Origin: Serratia bockelmannii
Lineage (GTDB): Bacteria; Pseudomonadota; Gammaproteobacteria; Enterobacterales; Enterobacteriaceae
Direction of reading: 5' to 3'
NCBI RefSeq assembly: GCF_008011855.1
Contig: NZ_VOUX01000004.1
Span: 186,001 to 250,000, forward strand
Length of the DNA: 64,000 nt
Position 1 is the first letter of the stretch. Every line of letters starts with the position of its first letter. Below the pieces are notes generated by a model, which worked only from the letters and a program-made list of their open reading frames with translations, was not told the DNA's origin and did no database searches. This document shows positions 15,510 through 24,585 of the stretch, piece by piece. The position numbers were made by a program, and so were the translations under genes.

Positions 15510-17012
15510 TCAGTCCAGTTTGGGGTGCTGGTCGATCAGGATCTGTTTTTTCTTTTCCAGTTCGGCGATCTGCGCGTTGATGTCCTCGACTTTCTGTTCG
15601 ATGTTGTCGTAGGTTTCCTGCAGCAGCTCTTTTGCCTCGGAGCGGTCAGAGGCGGCCGGCGTCGCGCCGCGCAGCGGCTTGTTGGCGGTTTCTTTCATGT
15701 ACAGACCGGTGATAAGACCGATCACTGCAACGACCATCAGGTAGTAGGCCGGCATGTACAGGTTGCCGGTCGCTTCCACCAGCCAGGCGGCAACGGTCGG
15801 CGTCGCACCGGCGATCAGTACCGAAATGTTGAACGAAATCGCCAGCGCGCTGTAACGGATGTGCGTCGGGAACATCGCCGGCAGGATGGAGGCCATCACC
15901 CCGGTGAAGGAGTTGAGCAGCACCGCCAGCACCAGCAGGCCGACGAAAATCAGGCCGATGACGTTGCTGTTGATCAGAATGAAGCACGGGATCGCCAACG
16001 CCAACAGGCCGATGCTGCCACCGATAATGAACGGCTTACGGCCGATGCGGTCACTGGTCAGGCCGATCACCGGCTGCACGAACAGCATGCCGATCATGAT
16101 GGCGATGATGATCAGAACGCCGTGATCTTCCGAGTAGTGCAGGTTATGCGAGAGGTAGCTCGGCATGTAAGTCAGCAGCATGTAATAGGTCACGTTGGTG
16201 GAAATCACGATACCGACACACACCAGCAAACTTTTCCAGTGTTTGGCCGCGATCTCTTTGAACGAGGTCTTTGGCGGATTTTCGATGGCGTTGCGATCCT
16301 CTTTCTCCATCTTGTCCACGTGCTGCTGGAACGCCGGGGTTTCTTCCAGCGCATGGCGCAGGTAGAGGCCGATCAGGCCGAGCGGCGCGGCGATGAAGAA
16401 CGGGATACGCCAGCCCCAGTCGAGGAAGTTGGCTTCGCCGACGATGCTGGAGATCAGCACCACTACGCCTGCGCCCATCACAAAGCCGGCGATGGAGCCG
16501 AAGTCCAGCCAGCTACCCATAAAGCCGCGTTTGCGGTCCGGCGAGTATTCGGCGACGAAGATCGCCGCACCGGAATATTCACCGCCGACGGAGAAGCCCT
16601 GCGCCAGTTTGGCCAGCAGCAGCAGGATCGGGGCCCAGATGCCGATCGATGCATAGGACGGGATCAGGCCGATACAGAAGGTGCTGACCGCCATAATGAT
16701 AATGGTGACCGAGAGAACCTTCTGGCGACCGAACTTATCGCCCATGGCACCAAAGAACAGGCCGCCGAGTGGACGCACCAGGAAGGGCACGGAGAAGGTT
16801 GCCAGTGCGGCGATCATTTGCACGCCGGGAGAGGCGCCCGGGAAGAAGACCTGGCCAAGCGCATAGGCGACAAAGCCGTATACGCCGAAGTCGAACCACT
16901 CCATCGCGTTACCCAGGGCCGCCGCGGTGATCGCCTTCTTGAGTTTGCTGTCATCGATGATGGTGATGTCGTTAATGTGCATCGGTTTATGTCGTTTTTT
17001 TCTTAACTTCAT
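15510..17012 (-). CDS. proP: Proline/betaine osmosensory symporter ProP
   Basis: ProP takes up proline, glycine betaine and ectoine with protons when osmolality rises. The 500-aa length and long blocks (GNAMEWFDFGVYGFVAYALG, WLDFGSIAGFVMGAGVVVLI, TYYMLLTYMPSYLSHNLHYS) match E. coli ProP. It has twelve membrane segments of the major facilitator family and the C-terminal extension that forms an antiparallel coiled coil (from about residue 458, QETYDNIEQKVEDINAQIAE) tuning the osmotic threshold. Neighbouring genes do not suggest an operon. Confidence 0.96.
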   Translation of the reverse strand: MKLRKKRHKPMHINDITIIDDSKLKKAITAAALGNAMEWFDFGVYGFVAYALGQVFFPGASPGVQMIAALATFSVPFLVRPLGGLFFGAMGDKFGRQKVLSVTIIIMAVSTFCIGLIPSYASIGIWAPILLLLAKLAQGFSVGGEYSGAAIFVAEYSPDRKRGFMGSWLDFGSIAGFVMGAGVVVLISSIVGEANFLDWGWRIPFFIAAPLGLIGLYLRHALEETPAFQQHVDKMEKEDRNAIENPPKTSFKEIAAKHWKSLLVCVGIVISTNVTYYMLLTYMPSYLSHNLHYSEDHGVLIIIAIMIGMLFVQPVIGLTSDRIGRKPFIIGGSIGLLALAIPCFILINSNVIGLIFVGLLVLAVLLNSFTGVMASILPAMFPTHIRYSALAISFNISVLIAGATPTVAAWLVEATGNLYMPAYYLMVVAVIGLITGLYMKETANKPLRGATPAASDRSEAKELLQETYDNIEQKVEDINAQIAELEKKKQILIDQHPKLD

Positions 17013-17426
17013 ATAATCATCCCTTAATGAATTATTCGTTGTTCGTGAAAGCGTAATCTCCGTTCACTGTTGTTTTCGAGTTATCAAATCGGCTAATCGA
17101 ATCGCGGTTCAAGACGATTCATTATCCACATTTAAGTTGGGATGTGGATCACAAAATACCGTCGTTTATGCCGAGGTTATGTCATTTAGGTGACTAATTA
17201 TTTTGCATCTATAGCTTAACGTTATATCTTGCGGCGATCAAATCCAGCAGTTTAACTTAAGTGTTTGCACCGATTTGGTGCGAGAATGGTCTAATAAATG
17301 TGCGATTTGACGATTTTTCGTCTAATTGGTCATGTTTTAAGTATAGAGAGTACGGGAGATAAAACAGGAAAAATTGATGTGTTTGCCGTCAAAAAAACGC
17401 CTGACCCACTGGCCAGGCAGTTTGGA
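17013..17426. other. proP upstream region, 414 bp
   Basis: No gene is seen. The region is AT-rich and contains a CRP-like site (17138-17153, TGGGA-N6-TCACA), consistent with the CRP-controlled promoter known upstream of E. coli proP. The remaining part lies beyond the stop of the outer-membrane lipoprotein gene and carries no convincing terminator. Confidence 0.5.
17138..17153. promoter_or_regulatory. CRP-like site upstream of proP
   Basis: TGGGATGTGGATCACA matches TGTGA-N6-TCACA at nine of ten defined positions, with a perfect right half. It lies about 125 bp upstream of the proP start codon. E. coli proP P1 is controlled by CRP, which makes the site plausible. Confidence 0.4.
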
Positions 17427-18794
17427 TTAAGGTACCGATGAACCGCCGAATTCGAGATAGATTTTCGCCAGATTCTGGTACTGCGCGAAGCGGTTTTCAT
17501 CCACCGACAGTTCCGCCTGACGGCGTTGTTCCTGAGCATTCAGCCAGTCGGTAATGGTGACGGCGCCCTGTCGGTAACGCACCTCGTTCAGCCGTTCCGA
17601 TTTACGCGCCAACGCTAATGAGGCGCGCAACTGCGTCTCCTGCGCCAGCAGCTGCGTGCGCAGTGACAGCGCGTTGTTCACATCGCCCATCGCTTTGTAC
17701 AGCGCCTGCTTGAAGGCCAGAACTTGCTGTTCATAATCGTTGCGGGCGATCTTGATCTCCACGCCCATTTGCCGCCACTGCAGGAACGGCAGCGTCAGGC
17801 CGGCGCCGAGGCTGCCCGTCGGGTTGCGCAGGAATTCCAGCAGCGCGCCGCTGCTGGCGCCCAGTGAACCGGTCAGGCTGAACGCAGGATAGTATTGCAG
17901 ACGTTTTTCATCGACGTTGGCCAGGGCGGCGCGCAACCGCAGCTCTTGAGCGCTGAGATCCGGGCGACGGCTCAGGACGCTAGCGGGAATGCCGGTGTTG
18001 ATCTGCGGCATCGCCGTCGTCGGCAGGCGCACGGGCGCGATGGTGGCCTGGCCTGATGGCGCGCCCAGCAGCACCGCCTGCTCGTTCAGCGCCTGTTGAC
18101 GATCGTGTTGTAACGCCAGCAGGCTGCGTTCCTGCGCCAGCAAGTTTTGTTCCGCGTTCACTACGTCCAGCGCCGAGATGCTGCCGGCCTGATAACGGGC
18201 GTTGGCCAGCCGCAGCGTCGTTTTGGCATAGGCGATGCTCGCCTGGCTGACGCTGATTTGTTGATTGAGAAAACCGATGCGCCAGTAGTTGGTGGCGGCG
18301 TCGGCCAACAGTTTCAGGCGCGCCGCCTGCAGATCCTGCACGGAAGCCTGGTTGCTCCACTCGGCGGCGTCGCGCTGGCGCGCCAGCTTGCCCCACAGAT
18401 CGACTTCATAGCTGGTGGTGAGCGACGCGTTGCTGGTTTTATTCCACGCGGAGGACTCGGACAGCGGGCGATTGATACCGCTGCCTAATGAGGCGCTGAT
18501 GCCGGGCGCGGTGCTGATGCCGACGCGTTCCGCCTCGAGCTGCGCGCGGTAAACGCGCAGTACGGCGGCGGCCAGATCGTTATTGCTCGCCATCACCTGT
18601 TGCAGCCAGCGATCGAGCTCAGGATCGTGGAAATCGCGCCAGTCGAACGGCGTGGGCGCGGCGTTGTGGGCGTCGTGCTGCCAGCTCGTCGGATAGTTGA
18701 CCTGCGGCGCCCGGTAGTCGCTTTTCAGGGCGTTGCCGCAGCCGGCGGTGAGCAAGGCGACGAGGCTTAGCGCCAGGGGAGATAAAATTTTCAT
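17427..18794 (-). CDS. TolC-family outer-membrane efflux lipoprotein (NodT type)
   Basis: A lipoprotein signal (LSLVALLTAGC, lipobox Cys near residue 19) is followed by two outer-membrane efflux protein repeats rich in Ala/Leu/Gln coiled coil (LLADAATNYWRIGFLNQQIS, ARYQAGSISALDVVNAEQNL; second copy NEVRYRQGAVTITDWLNAQE). The 455-aa size fits NodT-type channels. It starts 3 bp after macB and so belongs to the macA-macB operon, giving the pump its own outer-membrane channel as in the Pseudomonas PvdRT-OpmQ arrangement. Substrates are unknown. Confidence 0.93.
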   Translation of the reverse strand: MKILSPLALSLVALLTAGCGNALKSDYRAPQVNYPTSWQHDAHNAAPTPFDWRDFHDPELDRWLQQVMASNNDLAAAVLRVYRAQLEAERVGISTAPGISASLGSGINRPLSESSAWNKTSNASLTTSYEVDLWGKLARQRDAAEWSNQASVQDLQAARLKLLADAATNYWRIGFLNQQISVSQASIAYAKTTLRLANARYQAGSISALDVVNAEQNLLAQERSLLALQHDRQQALNEQAVLLGAPSGQATIAPVRLPTTAMPQINTGIPASVLSRRPDLSAQELRLRAALANVDEKRLQYYPAFSLTGSLGASSGALLEFLRNPTGSLGAGLTLPFLQWRQMGVEIKIARNDYEQQVLAFKQALYKAMGDVNNALSLRTQLLAQETQLRASLALARKSERLNEVRYRQGAVTITDWLNAQEQRRQAELSVDENRFAQYQNLAKIYLEFGGSSVP

Positions 18795-18797
18795 GGG

Positions 18798-20735
18798 TTA
18801 CTCGCTGGCCAATGAAACGACCGGATCCATCCTTGCCGCTTTACGGGCGGGGAGATAACCGAAGATCATGCCGATTAAAGTTGAACAGAAAAACGCCGTC
18901 GCGGCAGCTTGCCAGGAATAGATGGCGGTGAACATACCGCCCGCCAGCGAGGTGAACAGCGACCCGGCGGCGAACGACAGCGCGATGCCCAATGCGCCGC
19001 CGATCAGACAGACCAGCACCGCCTCTATCATGAACTGTTGCATGATGTCGCTGCGCCGCGCGCCGACCGCCATGCGCACGCCGATTTCGTGGGTGCGTTC
19101 GGTCACCGAGACCAGCATGATGTTCATCACCCCCAGGCTGCCGATCACCAGCGCGATTGATGCCACCATCAGGATCAGCAGGCTAAAAGTCATTGACGTG
19201 CGTTCGATGGACTTTCGGATTTTATCGAAGTTGTACAAACGGAAATCTTTTACGCCGTGGCGCTGGGTCAACAGCTGTGTGATAGCGGTGACGGCCGATT
19301 CGCTGGCGACATTGTCCTTTAGGCGAACGGTGATGCCGCTGAGCGTCGGTTTGCCTACCATGCGATACATGACAGTGCTGTAGGGCATCCATACAGTGAT
19401 GCGATTGGGCGCGTAATTGCGATTGCTTTTAGCCACACCGATCACCCGGGCCGGCACCGAGCCGAGAAACACGATCTGGCCGAGCGGCTCGACGCCGAAA
19501 TCGCCGAACAGCGCCTGGCGCGCATTGTCGTCGATGATCACTTCCTGCAGCGCATTACGATCGTCGCGGAAAGTCACGCCTTGTAACAGCTCGACGCCGT
19601 TAACGCGGAAATAGTCGCGCCCGACGCCGGTGATCGAGGCAGTGGCGGACTTGCTGCGAAAACGGATGCTGTCGGAGGCGTCTACTTCCGGGCTGACGCT
19701 GTCGACGAAGCTTTGCTGTGCCAGCGCGTCGGCATCGGCCGGCACCAGGGTGCGGATGCTGTCGATGGCGTCGTCGAAGAAATCGCGGCCCGGATAGATG
19801 CTTACCACATTCGTGCCGAGATCTTTGAGGTTTTCCAGCGTGCGCTGTTTGGCGCCTTCGCCCAGCGCCACTACCGTGACCACGGCGGCGATGCCGAAGA
19901 TGATGCCGGTCATGGTCAGCGCGGTGCGCAGACGATGAGCGTTCATCGCCTTCAACGCCATGTGCAGCGATTCGCGAGTGCGGTCGATCAGGCGTTGCCA
20001 GCCGCTTTGCCGGCTGCGGTTCGGCGGCGGCAACGATGGGCCGGACGCCGACTTGCGGCCACTGTCAGCGATGATCTTGCCATCTTGCAGTTCGATGACG
20101 CGCTGCGCATGTTGCGCCACTTTCATATCGTGGGTGACGATCACCACGGTGTGGCCGCGCTGATTCAGTTCGCTCAGGATCGCCAGCACTTCCTGGCCGG
20201 ATTGGGTGTCCAGCGCGCCGGTCGGTTCGTCCGCCAGGATGATCTCACCGCCGTTGATCAGCGAACGGGCGATGCTGACGCGCTGCTGCTGGCCGCCGGA
20301 AAGCTGGCCGGGTTTGTGGTCTTCGCGCCCCTCAAGCCCCAACCGCGCCAGCAATTGCGCCGCCCGCTGCCGCCGCTGATCGCGCCGGGCGTTGGCGTAG
20401 ATAGCCGGGATTTCGACATTGCCCAGCGCGCTGAGATCGGGCATCAGGTGGTAACGCTGGAAAATAAAGCCGATATGCTCGCGGCGCAGGCGGGCCAGTT
20501 CGTCCGGCGACAGGTGGGCGGCGTTCTGGCCGCTGATGTAGTAATCGCCGCGATCCGGCACGTCGAGGCAGCCCATGATGTTCATCAGCGTCGATTTGCC
20601 GGAACCGGAGGCGCCGATGATCGCCACCAGCTCGCCGGCGGCGATGGTCAGATCGATGTCTTTCAATACCGTCAGCGCCTGGCCGCCGTTGGTGTAGGTT
20701 CGGCTGATGCCTTTTAGTTCGATGATCGCGTTCAC
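18798..20735 (-). CDS. macB: MacB-type ABC efflux ATPase/permease
   Basis: The 645-aa protein fuses an N-terminal ABC ATPase (Walker [10 protein letters not shown], signature LSGGQQQR, Walker [14 protein letters not shown]) to a MacB permease with one helix near residue 275, a large periplasmic domain and three C-terminal helices ([19 protein letters not shown] is the coupling region). MacB powers export of macrolides, peptides, siderophores or enterotoxin from the periplasm through a TolC-like channel. The GTG start overlaps the macA stop as GTGA, showing translational coupling. Confidence 0.94.
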   Translation of the reverse strand: MNAIIELKGISRTYTNGGQALTVLKDIDLTIAAGELVAIIGASGSGKSTLMNIMGCLDVPDRGDYYISGQNAAHLSPDELARLRREHIGFIFQRYHLMPDLSALGNVEIPAIYANARRDQRRQRAAQLLARLGLEGREDHKPGQLSGGQQQRVSIARSLINGGEIILADEPTGALDTQSGQEVLAILSELNQRGHTVVIVTHDMKVAQHAQRVIELQDGKIIADSGRKSASGPSLPPPNRSRQSGWQRLIDRTRESLHMALKAMNAHRLRTALTMTGIIFGIAAVVTVVALGEGAKQRTLENLKDLGTNVVSIYPGRDFFDDAIDSIRTLVPADADALAQQSFVDSVSPEVDASDSIRFRSKSATASITGVGRDYFRVNGVELLQGVTFRDDRNALQEVIIDDNARQALFGDFGVEPLGQIVFLGSVPARVIGVAKSNRNYAPNRITVWMPYSTVMYRMVGKPTLSGITVRLKDNVASESAVTAITQLLTQRHGVKDFRLYNFDKIRKSIERTSMTFSLLILMVASIALVIGSLGVMNIMLVSVTERTHEIGVRMAVGARRSDIMQQFMIEAVLVCLIGGALGIALSFAAGSLFTSLAGGMFTAIYSWQAAATAFFCSTLIGMIFGYLPARKAARMDPVVSLASE

Positions 20736-21937
20736 AGGAAGATGCCATCCTCAGCCGATTTGGCGGCGGGCTGCGACAGCACCACGGTTTCACCGGCTTT
20801 CAGGCCGCTGAGGATCTGAATGTCGACGTTGTTGGTGATGCCGGTGGTCACTTTGCGCGTTTCCAGCCGCTGGTCTTGGGTCAGCACCTGCACCTGCTGC
20901 TCTTGGCCATCGATTTTATGCACCGCCTGGATCGGCACCAGTAGGGTGTTCTTCGCGTCGCCGAGCAGCAAGGACACCTGCGCGGTCATGGCGATGCGCA
21001 GGCGGTTTTCCGGGTTGGGCACGTCCAGCAGCGCGTTGTAATAGACCGAGGCGTTCGAGGTGCCGGAGCCGGAAGCAGAGCTGGTCCCGGCGAGCGAGTC
21101 GTCTTTCATCACCGATTCCGGTGCCAGCTCGATGGTGCGTAGCGTGGCGTCGTACCGCTTATCCGGATCGGAGAAAATAGTGAAGTACGCCTTTTGTCCC
21201 GGCGAAATGCGGGTGATGTCGGCTTCGGAGATCTGCGCCTTGATGGTCATCATATCCAGCCGCGCCAGCTTGACGATGGTCGGTGCACTTTGGCTGGAGT
21301 TGACCGTTTGTCCCTGCTGCGTGACCACGGCGATAACAATGCCGTCCATCGGCGCAACCACGCGGGTATAGCCCAGATCGATTTTTTTCTTTTCGACTTC
21401 GATCTGCGATTGCACCAACTGCGCATTGAGCGCCTGCAGATCGGCGCGAGTGGTGGCGAGCGAGGCTTCGGCGGTCTCGAAGTCTTCCCGCGAACTGGCT
21501 TCGTCGTTCAGCATGCGGCGCTGGCGTTTAAAACGCGACTCCGCCTGTTTCAGCAAGGCCTGTTTGGCTAACATATTGGCTTTGACTACGTTCAGCGCTG
21601 CCTCGGCGTTGCGCAGATCGTTGCGCTGTTGCAGATCGTCGATGTCGGCGATCGGTTGCCCTTTAGTGACGCGATCGCCCAGCTTGACCTTCAGCGATTT
21701 GACTTCGCCGGAGACGCGGGCGCCGACGTTGACGCGTTCGATGGCATCCAGCCGCCCGGTGGCCAGCACGGCGTTTTCGATATCGCCCAGGCGGGCCGGC
21801 GCGGTAACGTAATCCTGCTGAGGCGGGCGTTGCCAAAAAATGGCCAGCGCGACGGCGACGGCGATGAAAACGATGGCGGCGATCAACGCCAGACGGCGGG
21901 AGGGGAGTTTCAGTGATGACATACCCAGGTTTTCCAT
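20732..21937 (-). CDS. macA: MacA-type periplasmic adaptor (membrane fusion protein)
   Basis: An N-terminal membrane anchor (ALIAAIVFIAVAVALAIFW) leads into a lipoyl half-motif (VNVGARVSGEVKSLKVKLGD), a long alpha-helical hairpin of about residues 105-185, the second lipoyl half (YTRVVAPMDGIVIAVVTQQG) and beta-barrel/membrane-proximal domains. The 401-aa protein bridges MacB and the outer-membrane channel. It is the first gene of the three-gene operon. A second ATG five codons in is also possible, and neither has a strong ribosome site. Confidence 0.93.
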   Translation of the reverse strand: MENLGMSSLKLPSRRLALIAAIVFIAVAVALAIFWQRPPQQDYVTAPARLGDIENAVLATGRLDAIERVNVGARVSGEVKSLKVKLGDRVTKGQPIADIDDLQQRNDLRNAEAALNVVKANMLAKQALLKQAESRFKRQRRMLNDEASSREDFETAEASLATTRADLQALNAQLVQSQIEVEKKKIDLGYTRVVAPMDGIVIAVVTQQGQTVNSSQSAPTIVKLARLDMMTIKAQISEADITRISPGQKAYFTIFSDPDKRYDATLRTIELAPESVMKDDSLAGTSSASGSGTSNASVYYNALLDVPNPENRLRIAMTAQVSLLLGDAKNTLLVPIQAVHKIDGQEQQVQVLTQDQRLETRKVTTGITNNVDIQILSGLKAGETVVLSQPAAKSAEDGIFL

Positions 21938-22103
21938 AACGATAAAAGCGGCGGTTCTAGTCTGCCATCATGGCAGCGCCAGCTTGAACTGGCGCTAAAC
22001 GTGAGGCGCTTTCCCGCTGGAAAGGGGATAGTAAAGGCTTTCCCGCTAAAGATCACGGCGAGTTATTATCCACCACGTGTGCAACCGGCTGCGTTGGGCG
22101 TTA

Positions 22104-22123
22104 TACTGGGTAAAAAACCAGTA
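22104..22123. promoter_or_regulatory. Predicted LexA (SOS) box of cho
   Basis: TACTGG-N8-CCAGTA is a perfect inverted repeat that keeps the CTG-N10-CAG core of LexA boxes. It lies 30 bp upstream of the chosen cho start. cho is an SOS gene in E. coli. Confidence 0.7.
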
Positions 22124-22153
22124 TTCATTCATCAGCAGGATAACACCACCGCC

Positions 22154-23002
22154 ATGATGCCAAACCGCCTCGAGCCAGAACTCGACATTTACCAATACCC
22201 GGAGCACCTGCGCGCCTGCCTGGCGCCGTTGCCCAAAGGGCCGGGTGTGTATGTGTTTCACGGTCAAAGCGAGAGCCTGCCGCTTTACATCGGTAAAAGC
22301 GTCAATATACGCAGCCGGGTGATGGCGCACTTCCGCGCGCAGGACGAGGCTAAAATGCTGCGCCAAACCCGGCGCATCAGCTTTATCGAGACCGCAGGCG
22401 AGTTGGGGGCATTGCTGCTGGAGGCGCAATTGATCAAACAGCAACAGCCGCTGTTCAACAAACGTCTGCGGCGTTCGAAACAGCTGTGCGCGCTGCGCTT
22501 GCAGGCAGATGCGGTGACGATTGCTCACGCCAAAGAGATCGACTTCGCCGTCACGCCCCACCTCTACGGGCTGTTTGCCAATCGCCACGCCGCGCTGGAA
22601 AAGCTGCGCGCCATCGCCGATGAGCATCGTTTATGTTACGGCAAGCTGGGGATCGACAAGCTGCCGGCAGGGCGAGCCTGTTTCCGCTACAGCCTGCGCA
22701 AGTGCGCGGGCGCCTGCTGTGGCGTGGAGTCGGCGCAGGAGCATGCGCTGCGGCTCGGCGCGGCGCTTGAGCAGTTGCGCATCGCCTGTTGGCCGTTCGC
22801 CGGGCGCGTGGCGCTGGAGGAGCAGGGCGAGACGCTGCGTCAGTACCATGTGATCCACAATTGGTTTTATCTGGGCTCGGTCGGCGATCTGGCGCAGGCG
22901 GAGCAGCTACAGAGCGCGGCCAGCCATTTCGACAGCGATGGCTACAAGATTTTGTGCAAGCCGCTCATCGCTGGCGATTACCCGATTATTGAGCTGCCGT
23001 AA
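22154..23002 (+). CDS. cho: Excinuclease Cho (UvrC homologue, 3' incision)
   Basis: Cho makes the 3' incision in UvrAB-dependent repair, useful for bulky lesions that UvrC handles poorly. The 282-aa protein has the GIY-YIG nuclease at its N-terminus (LPKGPGVYVFHGQ, LPLYIGKSVNIRSR) and the E. coli Cho-like KLCYG...CAGACCG segment near residue 195. It lacks the UvrC second nuclease domain. The frame is open for 51 more codons upstream, but family similarity begins just after 22154, and the LexA box lies in that upstream part. A hairpin at 23070-23090 follows the stop. Confidence 0.93.
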   Translation: MMPNRLEPELDIYQYPEHLRACLAPLPKGPGVYVFHGQSESLPLYIGKSVNIRSRVMAHFRAQDEAKMLRQTRRISFIETAGELGALLLEAQLIKQQQPLFNKRLRRSKQLCALRLQADAVTIAHAKEIDFAVTPHLYGLFANRHAALEKLRAIADEHRLCYGKLGIDKLPAGRACFRYSLRKCAGACCGVESAQEHALRLGAALEQLRIACWPFAGRVALEEQGETLRQYHVIHNWFYLGSVGDLAQAEQLQSAASHFDSDGYKILCKPLIAGDYPIIELP

Positions 23003-23113
23003 GGCCATCATGCTGGTGATAACCTAAGATTTATCCGTAAAGTCAGGGCATTATGCTAAAAAAACTTGAATCCATAATGTTGTTATGGATAATGGCGCCC
23101 CGAAGCGAAGGAA

Positions 23114-23211
23114 CGCGCTATTAACTCAGTTGGCAGAGTGATTGGTTTTATAATGGCTTGTTTTGGCTTGAAAATTGATAGACGCGGGTTCGAGTCCTGC
23201 ATAGCGCGCCA
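23114..23211 (+). tRNA. tRNA-like element with enlarged anticodon region (possible tRNA pseudogene)
   Basis: The ends form a perfect acceptor stem, CGCGCTAT/ATAGCGCG (8 bp, or 7 bp plus a G discriminator), followed by an encoded CCA. The D-arm ACTCAGTTGGCAGAGT and T-arm GCGGGTTCGAGTCCTGC are canonical. Between them are 42 nt instead of about 23. The best fold is a 9-bp stem with G-T pairs (23141-23149 with 23171-23179) and a 21-nt loop holding a tandem tggcttg repeat. No 7-nt anticodon loop can be drawn. It may be decayed, or a tRNA-like RNA with another role; it does not match tRNA-Sec. Confidence 0.6.
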
Positions 23212-23237
23212 GCTTTCTTTCTTCGTCTCATCGCGCT

Positions 23238-23309
23238 TACCGTAAAGCGCACCCGGGTTGATTTGCACTATCGGCTCCTCGTTGGGATTTTCGGGTGTGC
23301 TTTACCGTA
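23238..23309. repeat. Imperfect 17-bp inverted repeat
   Basis: taccgtaaagcgcaccc (23238-23254) is repeated inverted as gggtgtgctttaccgta (23293-23309) with 15 of 17 positions pairing, around a 38-nt loop. It lies between the tRNA-like element and the next gene. It could be a processing hairpin, a weak terminator or the remnant of a small repeat element. Confidence 0.4.
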
Positions 23310-23395
23310 ACCGCTGGCTTTCCTTCCTCTTTCTCTTTCGATCCTTTGCTAAACTGTAATCAGGCAGGCTTGCTGCCCGGCAACAGGAGGTCGAT

Positions 23396-23695
23396 ATGTC
23401 TCACTCCGATCAACTGCAGGAACTCTTGCAACGCGTCGCCGCCCTCGAGGCGAGAGAGAAAGCGCTGACCGCCGCGTCCAACGCTTATCAGGCGATTATC
23501 ACTACCATGTTAGGCAATATGGAGAAGACCGAACGTGATCGGATCATCGCGATGATCGATCAGGCCCATGAAATCGCCTACGCCCGCGCCATTCAACGCA
23601 GCAACGAACCGCAAAAGCAGAAAATCAAGCAGGCCGACGATGTGGCCCAGCGCATGTTCATGTTTGCGCAAGGCAAGGCCGCTCAGCCGCGCTGA
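23396..23695 (+). CDS. Small coiled-coil protein, possibly YecF-like
   Basis: A 99-aa soluble protein with a predicted coiled coil at residues about 5-30 (LQELLQRVAALEAREKALTA) and a Met-rich helix (AIITTMLGNMEKTERDRIIA). The layout recalls E. coli YecF (DUF2594), though the match is weak and from memory. The start is firm: AGGAGG lies just upstream of the ATG. Function is unknown. Confidence 0.7.
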   Translation: MSHSDQLQELLQRVAALEAREKALTAASNAYQAIITTMLGNMEKTERDRIIAMIDQAHEIAYARAIQRSNEPQKQKIKQADDVAQRMFMFAQGKAAQPR

Positions 23696-23818
23696 AGCCG
23701 AACTATAACAGTTGCCGTCATTAAGTTGGCTAACTGATCTACCCGGCAAAACTGTACTTGTGTTACTTTTAGCAGCGAGATTTGATGGCAATGCTGTTTC
23801 CAGCATAAGGTTGTAACG

Positions 23819-24322
23819 ATGGACGCGATTAAAAGCATCTTGGTTAAAGAGATTGAGCAGATCAATCGGCGCGAAGGGCGTGACGGCAAGCCGCGCTTCA
23901 ACAGCGAATTCGCCCGTACTCACCGCTATTTGTGCCTTGCCATGTTCGCCGGTTACTTCGCGGTGATCGCCGTGATGTATCAGGTGCCGTACATGGGGGT
24001 GTATGCCTTCCTGGGCTTCACCGCCTTCGTGCTGTTCATGTTCGCCATGCTGCTGATCGAGATCCGGCCGGTGTACCGTTTCGAGGACATCGGGGTGCTG
24101 GATCTGCGGGTTTGCTACAATGGCGAATGGTACTTCACGCGCGCGCTGTCGCCTTATGCGGTGCAGCAATTGCTGGATGAGCCTTCCATCGGCGCCGCGC
24201 TGAAACAGAAGATGCGAGTCATCATCGGCAACAAGGGCGAAATCGACTTCTACGACGTGTACGATATGGCATACGGAAAAAAGCCGCAGGATGAGCCACC
24301 GCAGCTGGCGGCGGCAAACTGA
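23819..24322 (+). CDS. ylaC: YlaC-family inner membrane protein
   Basis: The 167-aa protein has two adjacent membrane helices at about residues 38-80 between soluble ends, and matches E. coli YlaC in REGRDGKPRFNSEFARTH, YRFEDIGVLDLRVCYNGEWY and KGEIDFYDVYDMA. YlaC function is unknown; it is an inner-membrane protein conserved in enterobacteria. A 43-aa acidic ORF follows 69 bp later in the same direction. Confidence 0.9.
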   Translation: MDAIKSILVKEIEQINRREGRDGKPRFNSEFARTHRYLCLAMFAGYFAVIAVMYQVPYMGVYAFLGFTAFVLFMFAMLLIEIRPVYRFEDIGVLDLRVCYNGEWYFTRALSPYAVQQLLDEPSIGAALKQKMRVIIGNKGEIDFYDVYDMAYGKKPQDEPPQLAAAN

Positions 24323-24391
24323 AAGGTTTCCGGCCGGCGGCTTGTCGATTATACTCAGCGTTTGAACATGAAGCAGAATAAGGACCAAGCG

Positions 24392-24523
24392 ATGAGTGAT
24401 GATATTTTCGATTTTGATATCGATGCCGAACTGGCGAAAGCCGAAGAAAAAGCGGCGCAGAAGGTAAAAGAGGTCCCTGAAATCCTCGAAGACGAAGCGG
24501 ACTGCGAAGGTTGCAAGATTTGA
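24392..24523 (+). CDS. Small acidic protein (43 aa) with C-terminal CxxC
   Basis: A short frame encodes MSDDIFDFDIDAELAKAEEK, a Lys/Glu-rich helix and an end reading DEADCEGCKI. The start has AAGGA about 9 bases upstream. A strong terminator follows 14 bp after the stop, so a transcript ending here is likely. The CEGC pair could bind metal or form a disulfide. I do not recognise the family. Confidence 0.6.
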   Translation: MSDDIFDFDIDAELAKAEEKAAQKVKEVPEILEDEADCEGCKI

Positions 24524-24536
24524 TCGCCTGACCCAT

Positions 24537-24566
24537 AAAAAAAACCGCCGCGGCGGTTTTTTTTAT
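24537..24566. terminator. Bidirectional Rho-independent terminator
   Basis: aaaaccgccg/cggcggtttt forms a GC-rich stem flanked by A and T runs. It separates the plus-strand 43-aa ORF from the minus-strand small ORFs that end at 24586. Confidence 0.88.
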
Positions 24567-24585
24567 GTCTGAGCGTCGCGTGGCA

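Noticed and set aside
15225-17006. Plus-strand 593-codon open frame
   Set aside because: His/Asp/Gln-rich antisense of proP and part of the LysR gene; no family features.
23114-23211. tRNA-Sec (selC) as identity of the tRNA-like element
   Set aside because: Length and an 8-bp acceptor are suggestive, but there is no UCA anticodon arm and the body sequence is unlike selC.
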